From Gyrodactylus bullatarudis (lineage: Eukaryota > Platyhelminthes > Monogenea > Gyrodactylidea > Gyrodactylidae), in contig SSNU01000096.1 in assembly GCA_012064415.1 (NCBI GenBank), forward strand, positions 535,439 to 599,438: 64,000 bases of DNA, given 5' to 3'. How positions within the stretch are numbered: position 1 is the stretch's first letter; every line of letters begins with the position of its first letter. The notes beneath the pieces are model-generated. The model was given only the letters and a program-made list of their open reading frames with translations, was not told where the DNA came from and made no database searches. Shown one piece after another: positions 9,931 through 21,700 of the stretch. The position numbers and the translations under genes were made by a program.

Positions 9931-10938
9931 TCAAACAGGAGTTGGCATTAGGCCTTGTGTCGTTGTTCCTGGTGCTGTTGGCAAAGGACCTTGTGTCGTT
10001 GTCCCTGGTGCTGTTGGCAAAGGACCTTGTGTCGTTGTTCCTGGTGCTGTTGGCAAAGGACCTTGTGTCGTTGTCCCTGGTGCTGTTGGCAAAGGACCTT
10101 GTGTCGTTGTCCCTGGTGCTGTTGGCAAAGGACCTTGTGTCGTTGTTCCTGGTGCTGTTGGCAAAGGACCTTGTGTCGTTGTTCCTGGTGCTGTTGGCAA
10201 AGGACCTTGTGTCGTTGTTCCTGGTGCTGTTGGCAAAGGACCTTGTGTCGTTGTTCCTGGTGCAGTTGGCAAAGGACCTTGTGTCGTTGTCCCTGGTGCT
10301 GTTGGCAAAGGACCTTGTGTCGTTGTTCCTGGTGCAGTTGGCAAAGGACCTTGTGTCGTTGTTCCTGGTGCTGTTGGCAAAGGACCTTGTGTCGTTGTTC
10401 CTGGTGCAGTTGGCAAAGGACCTTGTGTCGTTGTTCCTGGTGCTGTTGGCAATGTAGCATACGTTGTTGTTGGTACAGGAGCTGGCCTCGTTGTTGGTCT
10501 TGGTGTTGTTGTCGATTTCTTATCTTCTAATTTTTCATCAAATGGTGCCCCGCATACGCCAATGAATTTTGAATTGCAGTTTCCTTCTTCCAGGTACACG
10601 TGTCTTCTTGATACTTTCACGAAATTACAATTTCTTTTATTATTGTGATGATTGCTATTAATTTCTAATTAATCAATATCAATTTACTGTCTTCCTCTAT
10701 GGTGTTTCTTAATGGACCATTGTTTCTTGGATTCATCACCAACCCAACACTTACCGCTACCGCAAGCACGTGATATTAACACTAACTTTCTTGGGATAGG
10801 TTTAGCTAAACCCTTGTAGTTATTCGTCCAGCACCATTCATTTGCAACGTTCCATGTCATTTTTTTTGGTGTGTGGACATACGAATATGCCTGGTTTAAT
10901 ACAAGGCATACGGTAACTAATGTGATATATAGTTTCAT
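9931..10938 (-). CDS. secreted C-type lectin-like/mucin-like protein C (2 exons)
   Basis: Exon 1 (10938-10688) and exon 2 (10654-9931) join across a 33-nt intron (10687-10655; GTAAAT...TAG), in the same phase 2 position as A and B. The product is about 324 aa. The signal peptide ([19 protein letters not shown]) differs from that of B by one residue. The CTLD part reads [38 protein letters not shown]. The tail is 14 copies of a 12-residue unit ([12 protein letters not shown]) and the protein ends MPTPV. Exon 1 has a basic end (KKHHRGR) in place of the NLIR found in B. The different repeat unit on a shared lectin head shows that the tail evolves independently of the domain. Confidence 0.84.
9951..10452 (-). 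repeat. 36-bp homogeneous coding repeat of gene C
   Basis: Fourteen tandem 36-bp units (the last one 33 bp) encode [12 protein letters not shown]. At the protein level the units are identical; at DNA level there are only scattered synonymous differences (Gly GGA/GGG and Ala GCA/GCT positions). This homogeneity suggests recent expansion or gene conversion, and the array should vary in length between individuals. Confidence 0.93.
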
Positions 10939-10969
10939 TCTTTCTCAATATCATTCAATTATCTGCTAG

Positions 10970-10977
10970 TATTTATA
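10970..10977 (-). promoter_or_regulatory. TATA box of gene C
   Basis: TATAAATA on the minus strand, 39 nt upstream of the ATG at 10938, in the block duplicated from or to gene B. Confidence 0.6.
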
Positions 10978-11222
10978 TGCTCAAAAACCCTTGGTTATAA
11001 TAATTATTAAGATTGATTAACTTTCTTGATGATGTGCCACTTAATTCGAGTTCAAGGCTTCAGATAAGATCTGGAAAAAACCTTGAAGAGCTAAACGAAT
11101 ATAGTTTTTTTCATTTTCATTGATTGAGTCGACTGCATTTAAGATTCAAGAAGCCAGGAGGAGGGGTTCCTTATTTCACTTTCTGCCTCTTCAGGAATGA
11201 ATCAATTTATAACTACACTAAA

Positions 11223-11391
11223 AATATTTCTATTGAAACATCTTATTTTTATTGAAACACGAATATTTCCCCCCTAATCAAGAATTATTTATGTCGACCT
11301 ATCTAAATGTATGGAAATCACTTGCTGCATTCTGATTGGTCGAGATAATACTTAATTAGGGGCTAAATATTCGTGTTTCAATAGAAATATT
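11223..11391. mobile_element. small terminal-inverted-repeat element (MITE-like)
   Basis: Arms of about 30 bp match as reverse complements: TATTGAAACACGAATATTT at about 11250 and its complement at about 11365-11383, with the outer AATATTTCTATTGAAAC on both sides. The left arm carries a short insertion. There is no coding capacity. Confidence 0.65.
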
Positions 11392-14300
11392 TTTCCTGTA
11401 ACTATTTGATCCTCTTATCCTACTTTTAGTCACTGAGAATTTTCCCCTCTTTTTTCTTGCTAATTACAGGTTGGCTTGTATAATTTGATCTGGAATGAAA
11501 TTCTTTCGGATAACCACCACGTTTTCAAAAGGGTTCTGATCAATCTGTATTGATTTGCTTAGATGTATGACTATTCAAAATATAGCATGATTACTAGTGT
11601 TTAATTTTCTTTTGGCAAAAATTGTCACTTTTCTTGACTTTCTTTTGTGTTTCCTCTTTTTGGTGTTCTTCTAATTTCAAGGGTCATTTGCAAAAATAAT
11701 TCCTTTTTATAATTGCCGATCAAGTTTTATAATATTTTTCACAATCGTTCTCTGAAATCAAAGTCAGAATGATGTCAAATCAAGCAATCACAGATTTTGT
11801 ACCAAATTTCCACTTCTTTCAAATGCTCCTGAACTTCAGTAGAGAAAAAATAAATCTTGGTTAATTCGAACCAACGATTTTCATTATTTATCTGTCATAA
11901 TAGCATTAATAACCTCGCTCTGGATATTCAATTTCGCTTATGGGAGTTTCAATACAAATGGGGGTGTATAAACCCCCATATCCAAAGCGAGGGCTAAGTT
12001 AAATTGTATAAAGTGCAAAATTATTTTTGTTAAAAAATTTCCAAGCCTTTAAATTTTCTTCGATTTGAGCTTCTAGCCTTCTTTTTGACAAACCAATCAG
12101 TGCGGTCAGTACGAATAATAGGAGAATTTCAATGAGTGTAATATACCTTGGGTGTATCTCATATAAATGATCTATGGGGAAGGGGAGGTATACAATATAC
12201 TTTACATAGACCTGAACAAATCTTCATTTTGGTGCACGCCGAAGATGAAGATATTCATATTTTCACTTTTGGTGAAATTTCACTTTTTGCGTACAACATA
12301 TAGACTCCAAAATTATTTTCAATTTTTATACTTTATTCCTCATGTACTTCTACACTTCTTGCTTCATTGAAGTCTATAATTTGATCTGGATTTCCAGTCT
12401 AGTATTTAGCCAGTGCTGACTTTTCTATAGCCTTTTAGTGTTCACGAGCAAGTTATAATTTATAACAATGACAATAATTTTTGTAATCCTTATTTTTAAA
12501 TTATTCGTCTGTTTGATTTTATTCTGTCTGATTCAGATAATTTTTTCGTTTGAATAACAGATTTCTTATTGGACATAATAATTTAAACTGACCAATGAGG
12601 ATGTAGATATGTTTCACGTTTGAAATAATAATCATTCTATAAAATTGAAAAAATAGTTCAGAATAATAATGGACGTTTAGAAAGCAACAATAATTATGAT
12701 TATTCAGAATCAGACCAACTCCATACCAGTCAACATTCAAGTTTTTGACTTTGAAAATATTCAGGATGAAATTGGTGAGTCTGAATTTTCAAATTTTTCA
12801 CAAAGAAAGAAAAACAACAAATTAGCTTCTAAATTTTGTAAATTCATCATTTACACCCTGGTCGATGGAATTAATTCTAACAAAATCATTATTGCTAATT
12901 ATGTACTATTAACACTCTTAATTAATTGAGAAATGTCGAAAATTTCCATGATTCCTAATACTCACTTGGGTTTATCACGCTTCAAATTCGAATTAAGACA
13001 GTATTGAAGAAAAGCGTTGAAGTTATAAAATTTATTCTAAGTGAGAAAAAGAAGGTTTTTAGAAAAAATTAGGAGACATTTAAAATTTCGATTTAGCGCA
13101 ATTTCTTCATTTATTTCTAATCTTTGAATGCAAAATTTCTGCTGATCTCAGAGTGTAAGAGGAATCGAATTTCTGATTTTTTAAATTATGATTGTCGGAA
13201 TCTAATTCTGCATATTTGATTTCTTTGTCGAATCCTAGAACTCAACTTTGGACCACGCTCCCTAGAAGACTGCTCAACTTCTTAGTTTATTTAACCGCCT
13301 ATACAACCATTTTGAAAGCTAAGTTTGAAAATGCATTTAAAATACTCCAACATTTCTGGAAGAGAAGGTAGATATAAATCTAATTGACAAAAAACTCAAT
13401 ATTTTTCTCCGGATTGACAGAAAAAATTAATTTTTTGAATGAGCTTATAAGATGTGGATATTCGAAAAATTCAATCTGACCAAAATTAGACAGTTTTCGA
13501 ATTTCAAAATGGAGTAAATTTCCACTTTTTCAAATTTTGAGCTCAAAATTTTTATCGATTTCGATGATTCCAAGTAGTAGTAGCTATACGATAATATTTG
13601 GGTTGATAAATTATAATTAATTTTTATTGGATTGTCGGCATTGTTTAGTGGGACAATACCCCCTAAATGAAACTAATATTTTTACACCCCGTGTTCAAGC
13701 ATTAACCCCCTCGACCTTTTTGAGAATTTCTACCTTTGCTCTCAGTCTGTTGTTGGAATAGATTTTTACATAAATAAAATCCTCTGTTAGTAAAATATGT
13801 TCAAGAATTGTAATGTTGATAAGATAAAAAATTGAGCTGTACGCTAAATCTCCCAAAAGTTGGGAATTAGGAGTTTTGAAATATGCCATAATTTCCTTAA
13901 AAATTGATTTTTTCAAAATTTTAATAAGTTACAGCTAATAACACTTTGGACTGAAAGAGCGGGTCAAATTAATTTCTTTGGCCAATCAATCAGGATTAAA
14001 ATTCATGCGCCTCAATGACTAGATTTGACATTTATCTGAGTGGAAATGATGAGTTATATAGAGAAAAGTTTATTGATGAATATGAAATTCCCTCCTCGAA
14101 AGTATGCTCGATAGTTAATGACTTTCTTAGTGTTTCATAGTCTGATTCATAAATCACGGAAATAATTCATCTCAGCTACTTGGGGGGAATAAAGGGAATA
14201 AAAGTCATGAGAAATAAATAATACAATATCTTTCTTTCAATATATCAGGAAAGCTTAATATTACGAGAAAAGTTTATGACACATTAATTGTTATTATAGT

Positions 14301-14823
14301 ATTGTCTGATTATAACAAAATTATCCTCCTATACTCAAGCCGACTCTCTAGTTTTCTTTCGGGATTTACAGAGAGATCCAATGAACCATGATCTTGTCTG
14401 AATTGAAGTAAAACTATTACTATCATTCCAAGTGGAAATTTTTATCATATTATGAATTATTAGGAATTAAAACTTCAGAAAAACTTATTTTTAAGAAAAA
14501 TATAGTCGTTTTACAAATTTCAATTTGAGCCCAGATTCCTATTTTTATAAAATTTGAGCTGAAAATTATAATTTATTTGAAAGTGGAAAGGTAGTCAAAA
14601 AACGTCTTTCAGAGTCAGTATTAGACAATTCAATTTTTGAAAAATCGACCATATTCTAGGGATTCTTATTTGTTTAAATTGCATTGATTTTCAAGCATTA
14701 TAAGTGAAAAAAGAAATCGCAATTCAACTTGCAAACGATAATGAAGTGAATAAAGATCAGATATAGCAAAATTGATTTTCTTTGCTTAACATGAATCATG
14801 AATTTAAAAGAAGTTTTTTTAGT
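11392..14823. other. non-coding, contains a solo foldback arm
   Basis: No gene was recognised. At about 13370-13640 one arm of the foldback element that is complete at 57.7-58.4 kb is present (shared TTTTTCTCCGGATT, GAATTTCAAAATG and TTTTTATCGATTTCGAT). A plus-strand open frame at 12696-12929 ends its first part at a good donor (GTGAGT near 12775) but has no family match and was not called. Confidence 0.4.
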
Positions 14824-15035
14824 TTAACTAGAATTATTTCGTTCTAGGTGCTTAGGTAATATATCCCACAGGAACGTCTTATTTGGTAATGGATTAGCCC
14901 ATCTCGCTGAATGTAACAGCTAACCGAGACTGGTACGAAAGAAACTCACAAAGTAATTTAGAAATGATCAAATAAGACGTTCCTGTGGGATATATTACCT
15001 AAGCAGTGCACCTAGAACGAAATAATTCTAGTTAA
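14824..15035. mobile_element. TTAA-flanked inverted-repeat element (204-bp MITE)
   Basis: A 204-bp interval (14828-15031) is flanked on both sides by TTAA. Its ends are near-perfect inverted repeats of about 60 bp: each begins CTAGAATTATTTCG and runs to GGAACGTCTTATTTG, with one 5-nt indel between arms. TTAA target duplication is typical of piggyBac-type transposition, so this is a likely non-autonomous passenger of that superfamily; the terminal CTAG is not the usual CCC, so the assignment is tentative. Confidence 0.75.
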
Positions 15036-17429
15036 CCTTTGAAAGTATAGGTGCTGCACTATTCATTAGTTGTTTATTAGAACTAGCAAAATAAGTTTGA
15101 CTGAAACGTTCTAGAAAATTCTCAGATATGTTCATTTTTCAATTAGAGCACTGAATTTACAGTCATTTTACGAAATTAGTGGACAAGTTCCCAAAATAAG
15201 AATAATTGAAGATGTAATTATCAAATGAGTTTATCAAAATTAGTGTACATGACTTTCTCGAATTTAGTGGAATGTTTAATCAAAATTACTGGATAGTTTG
15301 ACAATATTAAGAGAATGAGATAATTACAGGTTAGGATCTATTCGAATATAGTGGAGAGTTTATCGAAATCTAGAGACATCTTTAGTGGACAGTTTTTCAG
15401 TATTAGTAAACAAGCTTAATCTAATTAGTTAATTTTTCAACTCTAGGTGAACTTTACTAGGATTTTTGCTCAATATGAGTGTAATTTCTTCCCCAAATGT
15501 TTAATTACCCAGTAATTTAGATTAAGGAAAATATTCCTATAGGATATTAAATAAATGAGATATGAGTGTGATCATTTGATCTGATTTATATCTTTTATAA
15601 GGCGAAGAAGAATGTCTAATAAATAAAAAAGAGTATATTAGAATTTGCCTTGAAAAAGATTGCGGCAGTTTTACAAAGAGAATTGATTTATCTAGAAATT
15701 TATGCAGAAATTTCCATATTTTTTCTTCTAATTCTATACCATAGTCTTCCAACCTTCCTCACAGAATGTCACTTATAAACAAACCTTTTTGTTGATTTCA
15801 ATGTGAGAGAGCCTGATCAGAAATTATTTTTCCGCATCACCATTTAACAGTAAAAATTGAAACTCTTGTAAAACTCATTAAATTCCCTGGGTGAAAATAT
15901 GGTTCAGAATGAATAGAATTTTACAAATTTTTTTCCAGAATAATTTTCTGTTAAAGGCGGCATTGAGGCTGTCAGAGTTCCGTTTTTAGTAAAATCTCTT
16001 TTAAATTTGATGCTATTACTTTCAAGTAGAATTCGAAGATTTAGAGGTTTTTTGATAGAAATAGATAATCCATTGAAAAATCCGTTGATTGATCCATTCA
16101 AAATGTTTTATTTAAAATTTTTCTCGAAGAAAAAGTAAATTCTCATTTTCATGTCAACTAGCTTTAACTCAAAATTTTGATTTATCTTTCAAACTGAGCG
16201 GATCATGAAAATTTCAGTATTAATAATCAGTTTACTTCAAAAAAACTTTATTTGTCCACCCCCTCAGTTTTAGACCAATAAAAATTTCAAGCTCAAAATT
16301 CGATTCCAGAACGTCGAAATCTTTCCCAAAAAATATTTTGTGTTGAAATTTGATTACAAATCTGACAAAATTCAACTAGATATTTCAAAAATAAGTCAGT
16401 AACTCGATAAAATGATATGAAAGTATCTGATTTATTCACAAAGTTTGCTACGAGCCCAAAACCATGGATTATCAAAAATATCACGATTAAATTGGAATAT
16501 CGTTTCAACCTCTAATTTCTCTCGAAATTAACTTGTGATCACAATTGTTCTTTTACTGATGACTGTGAAAACTGACCGCAAAAGATTCACTTTCATCATT
16601 GTTTAACCCTTAGTCCCAGAGAATTTTTTTATGACTCGCATTCAATCTTTTGTCTATCCTATGGTTTGTGAATACGCTGATTACGAACCTACAGTTGTTT
16701 TAACGCAATTATTTTTGGTTCAGAAGTTATCAATCAAAAAATGACCTATTTTTGATCCAAAAACAGGTAGCTTTAGCAGATAGAGTTCAGTCATATTAGA
16801 ATTCTAGAGGTATGATTCCTCGATAAAAGTTATCTAACTTTCTACCTATGACCCTAGGAAGTAGTTTTTCAAAAAAACTTTTGAACAAAAATTAATTTTT
16901 TTGTAAAAAAAATCAACTCTCTTTAAATTAGTATAGCGGGAGTTTGACGAATGATAAAGCCAAGATCTAATAAGCCAGGAGATTAATAAATTTCCTATCG
17001 AAGTATTTTCTGTTGCTTGAATGAATAATAATGAGTTGCTAAAATGACATGTGATAGAACTATCCATGTGGGACTTTAATGGTTAAGTTTCCTTAGTTTC
17101 ATTCAGATAAATTAGGACAAAACATGAATTTATAAATTATAGAAAATAAAATGAACTTGTTACATCTCTTATAAAACTTGGATTCCAACAGCACAAGAAA
17201 AACTTTAAAATTTCATCCATGTCTGGTAATGATGTTGACATGGAATTCAGCAAGCATATATTGATCAAGAAATTGTTATACCATACAAACTGATTTTTCC
17301 TACTCCGGTTGCTATGATACATACACCAAAAATGTTATTGTTACTATATAGAGAGTTTCTAGCTTTAGACCCACATGTAAATTTTTACATGTGTTCTACT
17401 AAAAAATTATTTTTTACATTTTTTTCTCA
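15036..17429. other. no recognisable gene
   Basis: AT-rich, with only short open frames lacking splice or family support. The end of a foldback-family arm (CATGTCAACTAGCTTTA) is present at about 16150-16165. Confidence 0.35.
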
Positions 17430-17435
17430 GTTGTT

Positions 17436-17618
17436 TATCCAAAACCTTAGATTGAATCGTGAATTTAGAAACTCCCCTGTTGCTGCAGCTGAATCAGAGA
17501 GACTTTTGGTATTTGTAGCTTATATTCAAATATAACTTCAATTATAAAACGTTTTAAAAACAATGGTATACATGGAAACCTGGAGCAATTTTTGTCAAGG
17601 GAAATCGCTGAAATTTAA
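17436..17618 (+). pseudogene. hAT-type transposase C-terminal relic
   Basis: The frame reads ...LNREFRNSPVAAAESERLL, and after one frameshift SIIKRFKNNGIHGNLEQFLS followed by REIAEI and a stop. The order matches the hAT dimerisation region (S..S.ERLFS, then I..R......L..FL....EI). It is short, frameshifted and without the rest of the transposase, so it is a relic. An upstream open stretch (17314-17435) may belong to it. Confidence 0.42.
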
Positions 17619-18239
17619 AATTATACGATGCAATGGAATTTGATTGATCGATTAAAAAACGGTCTACTTTGTAGTAATCAGTCACTTACCACTTTTCACA
17701 CGGGGATTAGCATAGTTTTTAATTGAGTGAACCAATCAGTAAACTAAAAATACCAGGAATAACTTTCATTCATTGACGATACATCAGTGGAAAGAATCTC
17801 ACTTTTTTTTACATTTTCCCAAACCTTGTAAGAAAGACTTCCGAAACTCCCAGAGTTTCAATATTTATGGTAACAGATATGCTAATTACCGGTGACCGCA
17901 CTTTACAAGTTGGTTTAATGTCTAAAAATACTGTAATATCAACATTTTTATTTTTCGAAAAAGGTTAGGATTTTTTAAAATTTTTGTTTTAATAAAACTC
18001 TTTGTTGCACATACTTTTTTTGTTCCGGAAAAGTGCATATTTATGAAACTGATCATTAAAGTACCTAAAATAGAGGAAATCTTGATAATTTTTATTATAA
18101 CAAGCAAAGGATACAGTACAGTCGTGAATTTATCCTTGTGTGAATAAAATATGGTTAGAATAAATATGTATATAGAAAATTGAATGTTTTTTCTGTCATC
18201 TCAAGAATCTGTTCTATCCCAAATAGTGAACAGACTAGA

Positions 18240-18430
18240 AATTTTAGATTTGTCCATGGATATCTGTCGATTTAAAATTGAAAATTTTTATAGTTTATTG
18301 TAAAAAAATCCAAAGAAACCAATACAAATCAATTTCGTTTTTCGCACAATATTATGAGTTTGTTTAATAATGTTAATTTTCAAAAATTACTAAAATCGCT
18401 TATCGATATGATAAAATTTTGATTCCAAAC
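18240..18430. repeat. partial foldback-family arm upstream of PDZ exon
   Basis: CAAAAATTACTAAAATCG then TATCGATATG (about 18375-18412) matches the left arm of the palindromic element at 45.9-46.35 kb. Only part of one arm is recognisable. Confidence 0.4.
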
Positions 18431-18549
18431 GATGTCTTATCATGGGCGAGTTCTTGATGATATTGACTTGATATTTTATTTAGAATTTTTCACTGGAAAA
18501 TACTCAGAGCTATTCGGGAGAGTCAACGTAGTCAGCTTTTCCCTCACAG

Positions 18550-18704
18550 AATTTTCTGGTGTTAACTTGGATTCCAATAGTCTTGGTATTGCTTTGGCTG
18601 GCAATAAGAATCCTTGCATTATGTCGATTTTTGTGTGCGGAATAAGGCCAGACAGTGTCGCAGCCAGGGATGGACGTATTCAAGTTGGTGATCAAATCCT
18701 TGAA
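18550..18704 (+). CDS. PDZ gene exon: first half of PDZ-1
   Basis: An acceptor with a pyrimidine tract (CTTTTCCCTCACAG) precedes EFSGVNLDSNSLGIALAGNK, then MSIFVCGIRPDSVAARDGR and VGDQILE. The exon ends in phase 0 before GTGATT. This covers strand beta-1, the SLGI carboxylate-binding loop and beta-2 to beta-5. An earlier exon start is possible because the frame stays open back to 18432. Confidence 0.8.
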
Positions 18705-21700
18705 GTGATTTATTTTTTTTAAAACTTATTTCAGACAAAACTTTTGTGAACCTGTGACTAGGGTTCATTAGATTCAGAAATATTCCGAAAATTTCCGAAT
18801 TACCACAATTCGACTTAAGATATAAACAAAAAATAATTATAAAATATGTTTTTATTTGTTTTATTGTATAAAAATCCTTAACATTTGTAATCAAGTAAGA
18901 ATTCTACTCTAAGCAAGCCATCTCCCTGGTAGGTTGACAACAATATTCCTTGATCTATTATTATTAAAGCTTAAAGAACGATAAATGAAGATCCTAAGTA
19001 TTCTTAGAGATGATTCTTACGAAGAAAAAGACAGTATCTTTTAGAAAAAGTCGAAAATTAATACTTCTTTTAATAGTTTTATTTCAGACGGATCCGAATC
19101 TGATTTATCTGAGAACCCTACATGTGACAACCCTTATTCCAAAAATGATTCTTGCTTCCTGATTAATTGAGTTTTGTGTAAATTCTCATTCTTCATTTAG
19201 TTTGATTTTCTGAATGAAAGAAATCCTTAATTAGATAGGGAGAGGAAAGTCTGATTACACAAAGAAGAATACCCATATTTGATTAAGAATTTTATGTTCC
19301 TTTGTGAGACTAAATTGAAAAGTAAAACTTGAAAATTCTTTATCAGGAAATGCCATGTGAAAATATCTGACGACTCTGATTTTAAATCATCAGTGTTATA
19401 AAGTGAAATTAAAAAATTATTTCGGCCAATCATTCTTATCGAGTGTCTACTTCTAGGGTAATAAAAAATTTTAAACTTTTCGAGTTTATGCGGTAATTTA
19501 GATTAATATCAAAAATATTCTGAAAAAAATCCGGTCAGGGAATATGAGAAATGGAATATCAGAACATCAAAATTTTTTAATTTAGTTTCCAAAAACGGCA
19601 ATTATGGAACATAAAGAGTCTATTTGAAGCGTGAAATGTCTGATGCTTTCGACATGAGCTTTTAATACAAGAAATCTAGTAAAAAAGTTTTGTCATATCT
19701 GACCTAGTACGTTGTAGACTCGGGTTCGAAAGTATGAAAATTGTAATGATCAATGACTACACTTTGCTCGAAGTTTTCTTATATATCTTCCAGAGTTTGA
19801 CCCGATTAAAATTTGATTTGGCGAGTCAAAAACTGTCAGGTTCTTGATCTGTTCCTGTCGGCTGTCTATCGGGCCAACAGAAAAATATTTTGATTGAATT
19901 TTCGAATGTGGCTACTTCTTAAGTTAAAGAAAAATGTTCTTTTGAGATTCAGTCTTTCAATAACGATATCAAATGAGAATATTTTCTGACTCTTAGCTTG
20001 GTTAATGAATTGACCACTCAAATATAGAGAGGGTCATTGAAAAGAAGGGTCTTATTGAATTACAGATGAGAATCCACTTGAAAGTAGTAAATAAGCCCAT
20101 TGTTTCTAAATTTTTATTCGATTTATTATTAAAAATTAGATTATTATAAAGCTAGTTGACATGAAGATAAAAATTTACTATTTTTCAATATATTTCTCCG
20201 AATAGTCAGGGAAAATTTATTTTTTAATTTGCACGATTTCATGAGCCCATGATTTGTTGAAATAAAATAAAAGTTTGAGCTCAATATTTTCATCGATTTC
20301 GAAAAGATTTATTGTGAGAAATCGAACCATTTGAACTTTTCGATCATCATGATAGAAAATGATCAAAAATTTTAAAGTTTAAATCACTAGTCATGATCAA
20401 ATTTGAATCCTTCGTCTAATTAGGATCTGAAATGGGTGTTTAGAATGGATTTGAACCTTCAAAATCTCTATTTATATTTATTTATAGTAATCTCAATCAC
20501 ATACCGCTGAAGATGGCGCTTGGATGACCAATAGCTAATATATATAGATTAAAGATTGAATCAAGTTAATTTGGTAACTCATTTGATAAAATATAGATTT
20601 AAAATTTGATTGATCTATCAGTTGGGAATAGATAAAAAAACCTCAATAAAAAAATAGAAGATGTCATTAATTATTAAGATAATATATTTGCTATCTTTGT
20701 CTAATAATCTAAAGTAAATATTTCCCAAATCTAGGTGAACGGACATGTGCTACACGGAAGAAGTCATCTGAATGCAGGGCCAATAATTCGAAATGAGTTC
20801 TCCAACATTATCCAATGCCAAGGGTTGGCCTGCAGCCTCAAATTAGTCATTCTTCGCAATGATGACTACAAAATGGAGATGGCCGCTCAACTATCCTATA
20901 CGAGTGTTAGTTCCTTTTAATTTCTGAAAAGCTTTTTGAATCAGAAATACAGGTATAATATTTTCTCGCCGTGAAGTTCACTGGTGCCACTTTCCAGACT
21001 CGCAGGTTTTAATCATTGTTATTTCATCGAATCGGTTTTAGGAATCAAGAAAGTGGATTCATCCCTGTGATCTAAAGTTCTAAAGGAGGACCAATAAAAA
21101 ACTGTTACAAGAGTAAAGTATATATAAAGCTGAAGATGAGGAAAGTCAGGATTCCATGATAAAATGGGCCGATAAGTTGTGAAAATTTAGTTATCATCTT
21201 CTGGGAACTTGCTGTAAGGGAGGAAGCAACATTTGCATGTATGATATTGTGGCTTCCAGTACGACTTCGCACTCTGGCTGTCTGGTAATTGATGTCTTCG
21301 CATTTTGAAACTAGATCAGCTCCAAAGTATTAATCCATATCAGTATCTGGATTCGAAATATCAGAGGGATATTCTGTGTAATCCTCTTCTTCACTATCAG
21401 AAGATTCACTTCCTAAATTCTCAGGACTGATAAGAGTTTCGATATCAGAGTACTCGTCCTCTTGATGAAAAAATAGAATAGAATAAAATGTGGGTTCCGT
21501 ACGGACCCCATTAGTTCAATTTGACATAAGTTATGAGTCATAACTTATGACAAACTAAAATGTTTACTGAATGTTTGTTTAGGAAAAAGATAAAAAATAA
21601 CAATATTTTTGATTATTAGTTTATTAACTAGGATTAGGTTTTTGTTTGGTTTGGAAGATATCACTCTCCCATCCCAAATCAAAGAATAGTTGGGTTCCGT

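Noticed and set aside
9897..10530. Long plus- and minus-strand open frames over the gene C array (Leu/Val-rich, Cys/Trp-rich, Gln/His-rich)
   Set aside because: Periodic shadows of the 36-bp repeat; only the Thr/Pro frame joins the CTLD exons.
12696..12929. 77-codon plus-strand frame with a GTGAGT donor inside
   Set aside because: No family resemblance, no partner exon, and overlapping frames on the other strand are equally open.
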